64,000 bases of DNA from contig OZ024792.1 in NCBI GenBank assembly GCA_964017065.1, positions 1,177,363-1,241,362 of the forward strand, written 5' to 3'. Below, in pieces: positions 1 through 9,908 of this stretch. The DNA comes from Haliclona indistincta. Its lineage: Eukaryota; Porifera; Demospongiae; Haplosclerida; Chalinidae. Position numbers and translations under genes: made by a program. Numbering within the stretch: position 1 is the first letter of the stretch; each line of letters starts with the position of its first letter. Below the pieces are notes generated by a model, which saw only the letters and a program-made list of their open reading frames with translations, was not told the DNA's origin and searched no databases.

Positions 1-533
1 AGTGTAGAGAACAAGTGCTCCAGAAGATCACAGTGTCAGAACAACACTGAATACAGAAGATACTTAGCTCAGGGAGACCAGAGTAGCTGTACGAACACAG
101 TCATGTTTGATCCTCCTCTGTTTGTGTTTGGAATAGAGTCACAGGTGAGTAGCTACAGACCATCATGAGCTAGGCGTGATAACTAGCTGGCCTACTGCAG
201 GTCAACATATCATTCACTCCGGGCAGTCTTCCTCCCACACTAGCTGGGGAGACATTCCTGTGCGTGTTCAGTAATGATGAGAGAGGAATCTCATTCAACA
301 CCACTCTGGTATCTCGGGACAATTCTACATCATGTGACTTGACCTCCTCTCTCCCTGCACTCGCTGATATCAAGCTAGGTATAGTAGTGTGGCAGTGTGT
401 GTGTGGTTGCATGGTTACTGATTCTGTTGTGTTCCCAGTGACCAGGTTCAGTCTGTACAGCACACTGACTAAAGTGACATTCTTCAGTGCAGAGAATGGA
501 TACACATTCTTCTACATATTCTATACACAGTAG
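1..533 (+). CDS. 3' end of an unrecognised, probably extracellular protein (partial)
   Basis: Three exons can be read: 1-144, 201-378 and 439-533, joined by GT-AG introns of 56 and 60 bp with matching phases (0 and 1), ending at TAG 531-533. The visible 138 residues contain several Cys (NKCSRRSQC near the left edge) and N-glycosylation-type sequons (NNT, NIS, NTT, NST), which suggests a secreted or ectodomain segment. The second intron has a length divisible by three and no stop, so retention would not break the frame. There is no membrane segment in the part seen. The 5' part lies outside the window. I do not recognise the family. Confidence 0.55.
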
Positions 534-1162
534 TGCTGTTAGGAAACAAGTCATCATTGACATAGTAATCACCATCTCCACTGCTGTCCTTCACATGAAC
601 ACTAGACTAGTATTGATTCTTGCTTAAGCCCATCATTCACATAATAATCATTACTGACTGACCCGCCTCCATATACTAGTTATCTGGCAAACTTTGCTGT
701 CTACTGGGAATGCTGCCGTTCTCTTGAAGTTAGACAAAAATCAAGGTGTGTACCAGGTAGCGGAGAATCTACAACTGATGGCGATTTGATGAATTTCTGT
801 TTGCTAGTTTATTAGAAAATAATGCACCAGCACAAATATTTAATGCAGAAGCCATGTAACACTTGTAAACAAAGACGTGTGTGAAATTGAAATTCGTATT
901 TATAATAATAAAAAAAACAAAGTAGACATGCAAGACTGCAGCTTGAAATAGCTGTCAAGGAGAGACAAAATATCCTCTGCAAGATCATGTAGGACAGCCA
1001 AGAAATGCGCAACTGACAGATCCATTTTAATGCAAACATGCACTGGTGCATGCTAATGCGGCACAAGTTGAGTCTGACTCCGCATTTTTCCTCCGCCACG
1101 CCGCTCTGAGGGCCTGGGGACGAGGCTATGAGTGATGCACAGAGGAATAGAGAATCCACGAA
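534..1162. other. intergenic region
   Basis: No coding potential was recognised on either strand. The right part carries GGCCTGGGGACGAGGCTA (about 1109-1126), a terminus also seen in dispersed repeats near 16.85, 21.2 and 61.8 kb, so a repeat end probably lies here, just upstream of the uL10m gene. Confidence 0.4.
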
Positions 1163-1201
1163 ATGATGACCACGCCCTGCAACACGTGTGAAATTTCCAA
1201 C

Positions 1202-1904
1202 ATGGCGAGCAATTTCGCCTTACTGCCATCAAGCCGTGCAGCTGTACCTTGGCGGTTATTTTGGGTGTCAGTTCGCCACAAGTCTAGGGCATGCTTTAAA
1301 GGTGAACCAGTAAAGAAGAAAGGCCCCGTAAAGGTACGGTTACTCATCGATCCAGTCATATTTGAGAACCAATTATACACATTATTTTTTTTAGATCAGT
1401 GCTAGAAAACTGATGATAGGTGACCAGGTCCGCCATATTTTCAACAGCAGTTCAGTAGTTGCTGTCTATCACCATAACGACCTGACAGTGAGCGAGTGGG
1501 AAGGACTGCGTATCAAGCTGGAGAAGAAAAACATGCGCATCAAGGTGGTCCCATCCAAAGTAACCATGAAGGTTCTGGAGACAACAAAGTACAAGAACGT
1601 TAGTCTGCTACTGAGAGGCTGTTCAGCCATTGCCTACAGCGCCGAGCCTCAGATACCTGAACTACTCTCTGTTATGAAACCAGAGCCCAAACTCCACCTA
1701 CTGGGTGGGGTTGTAGAGGACACTTTGGTGACACCTGAAGGCTTAAGGAGCCTCGCCAAACTGCCGAAGAAGACGGCACTGTATCAGCAGCTACTAGGGA
1801 CACTGATGCTACCACAGACCTTGCTGTCCACTAGTCTGGTGTCTAATCAAATGAGACTATCTCAGATGCTCGGACAACTAGTAGACAGAGAACAAACAGA
1901 TTAG
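1202..1904 (+). CDS. MRPL10: mitochondrial ribosomal protein uL10m (MRPL10)
   Basis: Two exons, 1202-1333 and 1395-1904, joined by a 61-bp GT-AG intron in phase 0, give 213 residues. The N-terminus is rich in Arg, Ser and hydrophobic residues with no acid (MASNFALLPSSRAAVPWRLF), typical of a mitochondrial presequence. The body matches the L10 fold: a VAVYHHNDLTVSEWEGLRIK strand-helix, then KNMRIKVVPSKV, a GCSAIAYSAEP segment and KLHLLGGVVEDTLVTPEGL. The product would be a stalk protein of the mitochondrial large subunit. An in-frame ATG at 1163 would add 13 residues; I prefer 1202 because it gives the better presequence. Assignment is by family recognition and was not searched. Confidence 0.85.
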
Positions 1905-2262
1905 CAATGACAGTCAAACTGGTAAAAATAATAATTTTGAAAGCAAAATTTTGATTTACAAGTACATGTCACTGAAGGGAAGTTGTGGTCGCAACTTTAG
2001 TGTGCGTGTACTGGCTAAGATTTTGAATTTTTTACCTAGCATTGTCACTTTCTACATAGTGTACAGGTTGTTACTGTTCACTTGACTACATGTAGCTCCA
2101 TTAGCTAAATGGATGACGTCTATTAGCTAACTCGAGGGCATTAATTTAGTTCTCACCAATCTCATATTTGACATGTAAAAAATATTTATTTGTGTCACTT
2201 GCAACATGAGTAGTTCTTATCTGTGCTATAGTCAATGAGATTAGTACTAATAGTGTATCCAT
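1905..2262. other. 3' UTRs between convergent genes
   Basis: AT-rich spacer between the converging uL10m and Kelch-kinase genes. It contains a short near-direct repeat (CCATTAGCTAAATGGATGAC then CTATTAGCTAACTCG near 2098-2135). No gene or conserved RNA was seen. Confidence 0.4.
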
Positions 2263-5200
2263 CTAAGATAGTAGCTTCATGATGTCTCCCATACTGGGTC
2301 GATCAGCTGGTCTCTCTTTACTACACCTCCTCACCAGGGACGCCATGGCTGTCCATTTGATTTGCTTGATCTGGGCTTCTCTCTGTACTTTACCAGACTC
2401 AGGGAGTTTTCGAACGCACATCTCCAACAGCAAGATTCCGAAACTGAAGGTGTCCATTTTAGGAGAGTGTTGGTCGGGATAGCGAGCCTCAGGAGCAGCA
2501 TAAGCTGGGCTGCCTGGAGCTACTGTGGTAACGGCATTCATGAAATTAGCAGAGCCATAATCAGACACCTTTGCCCGCCATCCATTAGGGAGGGGCTCGA
2601 GTAGCACATTGGCACTGCTGATGTCACGATGGATGATCGGAGAGGGCCTCCACTGGTGTAAATAGCGCAGAGCACAGGCCACATCTTGGGCTATAGAAGT
2701 AATCTGCACTTGAGGCAAAATCTTCTTCTGAAGCTCCTTGCGCAAGCTGGTAGGCATAAGCTCTGTGAGGATTATAGCTTGTCCCTCTCTTGTGGCTCCT
2801 ATGAACAGCAGCAGATTGGGGTGACGGATCTTTGAAGCAATTATCATTTCTCGTATGAAATGTTCTTGGTTGTAGTCCGAAAGAATCACTTCGTAAAGAA
2901 ATTTCGCAGCCACTCTGAGTCCACGGAATTTGGCAACCTTCACCACACCCCATCCTCCTCTGCCAATCACCTGTTCAGTCAGCTGTACCTCCTCCTTCTC
3001 TACCACCCAGTGATTTAACTGTAGTAATAGATATAGGTATGATGTGTTTACTATAATGTCACCACTAACCTCCTGTCTGAGTTCCTGTGACTGAGACTCA
3101 GCAGTCTCTAGCTCTTGCTGAAGTTGTTGTTTATCTCTTATCACTTGCTCCTTCTCTCTTATCACTTGCTCCTTCTCTCTTATAACTTGTTCCTTCTCTC
3201 TGGTTAGTTGGTGGATCTATTGCAGTGACGATACAACATTCATATCACACATAGTGCTCAGGGCTACCTGTTCAGAAGTTTCTGTCAATCGTTGACTCAG
3301 CTGTTGTTCTCTTTCCTTACCCTGATGTGACTGCTGTACCACCTCATTGAGAGTGGTCTCGGTATCGTGTAAAACATGCTGAATCTGTGAAAAAATAATA
3401 CAGAACTATTAGCTATTAGTCACTAACCTGCTCCTTCTCTCTGGTCAGTTGCTGTTTCTCATTCTTCAGTCGCTGTTCAGTCTCTCTAGCTCTCTCCTTC
3501 TCCTGTTCCAATTGTTCCTGTACCTGTTTCAGGTAATAGCATTGTCAGATAGATCATCAATGCACACTTTCTCTAGCTGCTGTATCAAATCTTGATCCAC
3601 TGTTCCTTTAGGTCTTAGCATCTCTCGGTAAACTTTCTTATCTTCCAAGTTATTTCCTTCCAATATTCTCTCCACCGCCCACTGGTCATTTTCCTGTACT
3701 GAAGGAGAGAATCAGGTCTTATAATTATAATAGCTGTATCGATCCATCTATAGAAACTCGGCATCTGCCTCACAAATTTTACTATGTAATAATAGTGAAC
3801 TACACATCATGACAAACAGGTTCCCATGACGTGAAGCTTACCTAATTTAACAAGGACAGTATGAGATAGGTTAGTTGAACCAAATGATCTTCTTCCACCA
3901 AACACTAACAGCAGGATGCTATGTGGTAATAGTTGCAGTGCAGACAGTGAGTGGAGTGCTCGTTCAGTCACAGAATCAGGAAGCAATAACTGAAGAAAGG
4001 AGGTATCTTATGAACTGCATACTGACGACTACAACTTAAGAGTTACATGGACAAGTAAGTTTCGTGTTTAAAAAAGTGTAATGATTCTTACCTTCTTCCA
4101 CTGCTTTGTAGTAAGGTCACAAATCCAAAAGTCGTTGATAGTCCCACGTTTCTTTCGATAGCCACCAACCACTATTAAAACCGGCAATGGTCCGCTCACA
4201 CATGTGGTAGCATGACAATATCTCTTCTCGGGCCATTCAACTGTGAGTAGTAATGAAACCAGACCACCAGGTTTATTGATCTTAGTCCAATGCTGTAGGA
4301 AAAGAAGAAACTCATCTTTGGCTCTCACTTTACAACAGACATGACCACAGTTATGAAATCATGATGAACACATCTGTGCTATCACAATCGAATCCTCATA
4401 ACTGTGTATGCTCTCCTAACCATAGTATTTTTGCTCAGTTCAATAATAAACAGGTCATCACTGGATTCTCCTGATCCACTCCAACCACCGAACAATGCAG
4501 CTCTCCTCTCGTCCACACGAGTGAGAGTAAAGTGAGAACACGGAGGAGGAGGTTGTCCAGTTATGTTTGGTGAGCTCCATTCTCCTGGAAGATATACACA
4601 ATCATGAATATAATTATAATATTGAACTATGCTATGAGTTGTCATGTGCTATGATGTGCAGTGTGCTTTGAAGGTCATCATTGCAGTACTGACACCTGCA
4701 CTAGACCTTAGATATACCACAATCCAGCATTTGGGAAGCTATTTATACTCACTTGTATCCAGTGAGAAGATATGGTGCTCATTGCACCTGACAGAATCAC
4801 TGCTAGCAACAGGGTCACACTGTGCTCCAGGCTGATGATGTGATGGGGTGGGACCAACTCCACCTACCACATACAATAAATCTTCCTCTCCATCTTTAAA
4901 CGCTACCATTCCACAGTATCCCTTTCTCATTGGTGCCCTGTCATCTTGTGTAACAGGTGACAGCACCGTCCATTGTAGAGATGATGTGTTCAACGTGTGA
5001 AGGCTGTTGTAGAAGCAGTCACCGTAGTTGCAATAACCACCAAAGTAGTGGAGTGCATCTCCTACAGCAGCACAGCCATATCCACTGACAGTCACTCCAG
5101 CCGGAGGGGTTCCACTTGTTGACTGACGTGTCCAGTCGCCACTTTTAGTGTCAAACACTTCTATGAACTTCTTTGACGGATTGCTTTTTACTGGTACATG

Positions 5201-5396
5201 TACCCGTGGCAAGCCGTCCAGCCATCCAGACCACATGTACACCTTGCTACCAACAGAAATAGTCTGGTGTCCATTACGTGGATCCGGAGCACGCTCGTAG
5301 CTGCCACTACCTGTAGATAGCAGAGCTAGACACACATGCTCCAATAGACATCATGCTTGACTCACGTTTAAGCTGTGGCGACAATGGCGTTGCCAT
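2263..5396 (-). CDS. Kelch-repeat / coiled-coil / TKL protein kinase fusion
   Basis: Ten exons rebuilt from GT-AG signals: 5366-5396, 4753-5310, 4421-4584, 4092-4292, 3842-3989, 3568-3698, 3428-3523, 3268-3384, 3070-3216, 2263-3018. Their sum is 2349 nt, exactly 783 codons with all phases consistent, hence 782 aa. Residues 1 to about 365 are Kelch blades (GHQTISVGSKVYMWSGW, YGCAAVGDALHYFGG, LLYVVGGVG, RAALFGGW, LIVVGGY, LLLVFGG). About 370-535 is a linker and coiled coil with three REKEQVI heptads. The kinase domain has a GRGGWG loop, VAAK lysine, HRDISSANVLL catalytic loop, DYG in place of DFG, and AAPEA, so it is probably active. The ATG at 5396 is used because the first long exon has only a TTG after an in-frame stop. 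The 44-bp intron between exons 6 and 7 is the least certain. Sponge genomes are known for many TKL kinases; the partner is unknown. Confidence 0.85.
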
Positions 5397-5482
5397 CCTA
5401 GCTTGTCTCTGATTCACCCGCTCAGACTGTATTTATAGTCGTCACCAGGAGCGCATAATGAGAGTGAGCGCGGTAAGAAGGC

Positions 5483-5930
5483 AGGAGCGCGACACTCCCA
5501 CGCACTTGATTAAAAATTGCAACTCCACTAGTACTTATGATCGATGGCCGTGTTTCGACGGTACGTGTACGTACAGTTTCGTATTAGATGGAACTTGGCT
5601 CCTTGAGGTAAGCAACAGCTCGTAGAAGCTTTCTACACCCACAATGACGGGCAGACGATCTCCACGTGCTCGTATACCAGCTGTAGAGAAACAGCACGAC
5701 GGCCCACCATCACGGATTCGACTCGTTTCTTGCTTTAACAGTATCTACTCAAGCTAGCAGACAAGCATGATTGTCCTAGGTTAGTGGAAAGGTGCTTCTT
5801 ATCTTCTAGAAGGCCAGTTCTATCTAATACGAAACTGTACGTACGCGTACCGTCGGTTATCACAAAGAAACACGGCCATCATGTGTGGAGTTGCACTTTT
5901 TAATCAAGTGCGTGGGAGTGTCGCGCTCCT
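5483..5930. repeat. foldback (inverted-repeat) element
   Basis: The left arm, from AGGAGCGCGACACTCCCACG at 5483, is matched in reverse complement by the right arm ending CGTGGGAGTGTCGCGCTCCT at 5930. Both arms also share the inner stretch around GTACGTACAGTTTCGTATTA (5562-5588 against 5827-5855). Arms are about 110 bp, separated by about 210 bp of non-palindromic sequence. The two arms have only scattered mismatches, which suggests a MITE-like element. No open reading frame of note in the loop. Confidence 0.8.
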
Positions 5931-6155
5931 GAGTCACGTGTATTCTTGCGTTTGATTGGACAACGTCGCGTCATACAATCACGGAACAAGCCTTGCATGC
6001 CCGGAATAATTTTGCCTATTGCAGGAATTGGAGAATTAGGAACACTCCAGATGAATGGTTGAAAATGTCCGGAAAGATTTTAGAATAATATTATTGTGGC
6101 TACCCATAATTATCATAGATATTATTGCGATATGAGTAATAATGATCACATACAC

Positions 6156-6333
6156 CGCTTTGAACAGATCTTGCAACGCCACAGTCAAAGCGGGAGTAAT
6201 ACGTTGACCAATCAAACACGGCTGGTCACGTGTGGGCCTGCATCGGAGAATTGAAGCACGTGATTGATTGGTCAACGTAATAAAACGTGTTACTTCCGCT
6301 TTGACTGTGGCGTTGCAAGATCTATTCAAAGCG
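6156..6333. repeat. foldback element (second family)
   Basis: CGCTTTGAACAGATCTTGCA at the left end pairs with TGCAAGATCTATTCAAAGCG at the right end. The arms continue through GCCACAGTCAAAGCGG and a TTGACCAATCAA block, about 60 bp each. The arms differ by a few substitutions and a small insertion. It is unrelated to the 5.5-5.9 kb element by eye. Confidence 0.8.
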
Positions 6334-6473
6334 CTGTACGCCTCAAACACGTTCAGAGCGCCCACCAATAATTAATTTTAAGTCATGGACAACGAAATAT
6401 TAAAAGTCAGTACATTAAATATGAAAGATGAATATAAATTGAAGTACAGTATGCGTCAAATTTAGTTTAAGTG

Positions 6474-8235
6474 CTAAAGCATATTCATCAAATAATCAAA
6501 TTCGTCATCATCGCTGTCTTGCACACTGTTACTTGCACCTCTTTTTAGCTGAAGACAGAAAAGAGAGTTAATCACAAAATTTTAACAGCACTAATACAAG
6601 TCTATAATTGACAGTTACTGTCTAAGATGCTCATGTATACCATTTTTACTAATATAAACTGACACCGGTCTTCTATAACGCCTAAAAACGATTCAAAAGT
6701 AATGCACTGTGTGGTCAGTTTATAAACCCAAACCTAGAAGGGTTTGGATCCTGGTAACGCAGTTTTCATTTTAGAAAAACATTGCTATCCATATTCAAAT
6801 AAAGTTTCGACCATCAAAATACATACTTGCTCAGACATGCTTACTTGTTCAAGATCTTTCTTTGCGAGTTGCAATTGACGATTTTTCTCTTTAATCTCAG
6901 AACACTGTGCCTCTACTTCATGATCTCTGGTCTTCAATTGAAGAGTCTTAAAGTTGACACTACTGTTACTTGTAGATTGTTCTTTATTTAACTTTACACT
7001 TAATTCATGCAGGGATGCATTTTGCTTTGATAATTCATTAATTTCTTCGGCCTGCTTCATTAACTTGGTATTCATTTTTTGCATCATTGAGTCGTCCTTT
7101 AGTTTTTGCTTCTTGTTAGCGTCCTGCATAGCCTACAGCAATGAGCAATAGTGATCAATGCATATTCATTCATACAAAATTATGAATCTACCTCGATCTC
7201 CTCTCTCAATCGTTTGATCTCCACAACTAACTCCGCCACTGAAAGGTTTTCTTCTATGAGCTGTCTGCTTTCTACCTCTTTTCTCCCCAACTTCTCTCCT
7301 TGGAACTGATCAAGTATGACTGCATATGATAATGGGTGTTTCTCACATAGCTCTCCCATCCTGCTTACCAGATCTCTACTGGTGGGTCGCTGGTCAGATA
7401 AGTCACTCAAGCACTGGACAACAATTGAGTAAAGAGGATGTTGAGGACCACCCATCTGTTCCAGTGAGTCACGACGCTTGCCAACCTGTATCTGCCCTTT
7501 ACGAACATCTCCTGTGGTGATGGCTAGATCTTCAACATGAGGAGCATCTTGGTTGATCAGGTAGATGGCAAGATGACCGAACGAGAACACATCAAGCTTA
7601 TCATCATAATATCTTGGTGATCGTGAGAGAGCCTCTGGAGGCATGAAGTCAAGAGCACCAGGACATCTTGTTTTAGTCCGCTCCATTGCTTTTTCTATGT
7701 CAAACAGCTTGGCCACTCCGAGGTCAGCAATCTTTGCTCTGAGAGACTCAGTGAGCAGCACGTTGCCAGCATTGAGGTCACGATGTATGATGTTCTTGGA
7801 GTGGAGGTAGGCCAGACCATAGGCCACATCTCCGAGAATACTGGTCTTGTAAGGGAGAGGGATGTTGGGGTATGTCTTCATGCAGTATTCCAGGTCCATG
7901 TGAATGCGCTCCATGATGAGACTGATGTCTGCCTCGTCAAGACCATAATGAATTCCCATGAACTGCACTATGTTGGGATGGCGGAGACCAGAGAGTAGCT
8001 CACACTCTTCGCGAAAACGTTTAATAATTGCTAGCCTTTCTTCTTCATTCACTTGTTCCTCACTTCCTCTGCCCACCAAGATATCGTGGAGGCGCTTGGC
8101 AATACAGGGCAGTCCATGTAGCCGTACCTCGTACACCACACCATTGCAACCACGTCCTATCTCCCGCTCTTCTTCCAGTCCTTCAACAGCAACAGAAATA
8201 GAGTCTAGTTGTTTCGGTTTTGTTAATGATGTCAT
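6474..8235 (-). CDS. TKL-type protein kinase with C-terminal coiled coil
   Basis: Three exons, 7192-8235, 6827-7132 and 6474-6548 (1044+306+75 nt), all phase 0, give 474 aa. The kinase domain fills about residues 18-300: GRGCNGVVYE loop, CIAK lysine, HRDLNAGNVLL catalytic loop, DLG instead of DFG, and PPEAL in place of APE. The Lys, HRD and Asp residues are all present, so activity is plausible. About 310-445 is charged coiled coil (IKRLREEIE, then MQDANKKQKL and KMNTKLMKQAEEINEL), ending in an acidic tail DSDDDEFDYLMNML. An alternative donor 18 bp earlier (GAACAA|GTAAGC) keeps frame and may be an alternative splice. The ATG at 8235 is used; the ORF extends upstream only to non-ATG codons. 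Substrate unknown. Confidence 0.85.
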
Positions 8236-8273
8236 TGTTGCTGATTGCTCTCGCTCAGGCTCGCAGCACAATC
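8236..8273. promoter_or_regulatory. 38-bp bidirectional inter-start region
   Basis: Separates the ATG of the TKL kinase (- strand, 8235) from the ATG of the epimerase-like gene (+ strand, 8274). There is no room for two independent core promoters, so the 5' UTRs must be very short, overlap each other, or start inside the neighbouring coding region. Confidence 0.6.
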
Positions 8274-9833
8274 ATGAATCGCAGTGGATTACTGGTATTG
8301 CTGCTCGCGTTTGCTAGTGCACTGGTCGCCAGTGCAGATCGTGCGCTTAATCAGTCGTACGAGATCGAACACAGCAACATCGGTGACCTGAAAACGATTA
8401 TTCTGAGCAACACAGCCAGAGGTCGTGCTCCTGCAGTACCAGTAGCTAGATAGACGGTGTGCTTTGCAAATTTTCTTGTGTAGGTGAAGAAGTGGTGATT
8501 GTTACTGATTTTGGCGGACGAGTGGAGGAGCTCAAATTGATCTCGGGGTCTACAGCAACAGTACGCGATGTGTTGCTGACTCACAATGGGAGCCAGGCAG
8601 CCATTGAGGAGAACATGTGGTGGAAAGGAATGATCTTGCTGCCCTATGCTAACAGAATTGGATATGTAAGTTGTTGACCTTAGCTTGGTGCAGATAATAG
8701 CTTACAGTACTGTAGGGTAAAGAAATAGCTTTGGTAAAAAGCAAATAGCTCAATAGGAAACCCGACCCTCGGTAAGGGCAAAATCCAAGTTTGTGCTGGC
8801 TAAGTCTAGAATAAAATTAATGTTGATCTTGAACCGCGAAGACAACGTATTGCTGAGTGTAGTAGGGCGAAGTCAACCTGACATCTGATGAAAGGATAGT
8901 GATTTGCATGCAGTCATTACAACAAGGACAAGTTCAGCACACTATGTTTGCTCATGGGGTTATTAATGTTGTTCACAATAGTGCCTGCATAATTCCCTTT
9001 GTTGACTAATAGCTTCCTTGTGGGACAATAGAAACGTTACACAAACATCCGTACATTATTATTTATCTTTCATTGTGGTGCAGGGAAGATATCGGTTTTT
9101 CAATGAATCGTACAAACTGCCCACAAACGAGAACTACACCTCAGGGTCTCGTCTCAATGCTATGCACGGTTTTATGGCAGGCAAGAAAGCTGAGAACATC
9201 AAGGAATTCATACAGCCATACTTCAGCGCTGCTATTACAGCGACATTTACGATACAAGATGAGCCCGGATACCCCTTCAAGCTACTGGTCGAAATCACCT
9301 ACAATCTCACACTGGACCACGGATTCATTGTTACTGTCAGAGCTACGAACCAGAATGGTGACGGCACGCCACTGCCTTTCTACATGGGATGGCACCCGTA
9401 CTTCAAGTGCACACCATACTCCTCTATCGTCACACTGGACAAGTGCCCAGGATGGAACCACGTAATGATGGACAAGAACATGAACCCAACAGGAATAACC
9501 AAGGAGACTACAGCGTTCGACGGCTCTACTCCGGTTGGGGGCAGACCAGGGAGTCCCACTCAGTATGATGATGAATACAAACCAATGAGTGGAACAGGCA
9601 TGTGCCCACAACTTGTCACTACGCTTGAAGACACAGCTAGCAACCAGACAATGGTGCTCTGGCAGGACGAGCGATTCAGGTTCGTGCAGGTGTTCACTGG
9701 ATACACTGAAGAGGGCTCAATCGCTATCGAACCAATGTCAGGAATGGCGGACGCTTACAATAACCACGACCACCTCACCATACTCAGCGATGGAGAGACC
9801 TGGGAGGGATCGTTTGGAGTGTACGTTGAATAA
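8274..9833 (+). CDS. secreted aldose-1-epimerase (galactose mutarotase)-like protein
   Basis: Exons 8274-8421, 8484-8665 and 9084-9833 sum to 1080 nt (359 aa), with phases agreeing at both GT-AG introns (62 and 418 bp). A clear signal peptide (MNRSGLLVLLLAFASALVAS) opens it. The body has the mutarotase pattern: VTDFGGRVEEL strand, a PYANRIG substrate-loop segment, LNAMHGF, and MGWHPYF with the His expected in the active site, followed late by EPMSGMADAYNN. The family interconverts alpha and beta anomers of hexoses; the signal peptide points to extracellular or secretory action, unlike the cytosolic animal GALM. Shares its start region with the divergent kinase. I am confident of the fold, less so of the sugar. 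Confidence 0.85.
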
Positions 9834-9908
9834 CAAAATAACACTGTTTACAATATTCAACAGAAATAAAATAATAATTATTCAAATTATACTTGTGCTG
9901 TTTCATTA

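Larger units (their letters stand above)
5397..6473. other. intergenic region dominated by two foldback repeats
   Basis: Lies between the start of the Kelch kinase and the end of the second kinase, both on the - strand. Apart from the two inverted-repeat elements listed separately, I see only short unique AT-rich sequence. The left foldback begins within 90 bp of the Kelch-kinase start, so it overlaps that gene's likely promoter. Confidence 0.5.
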
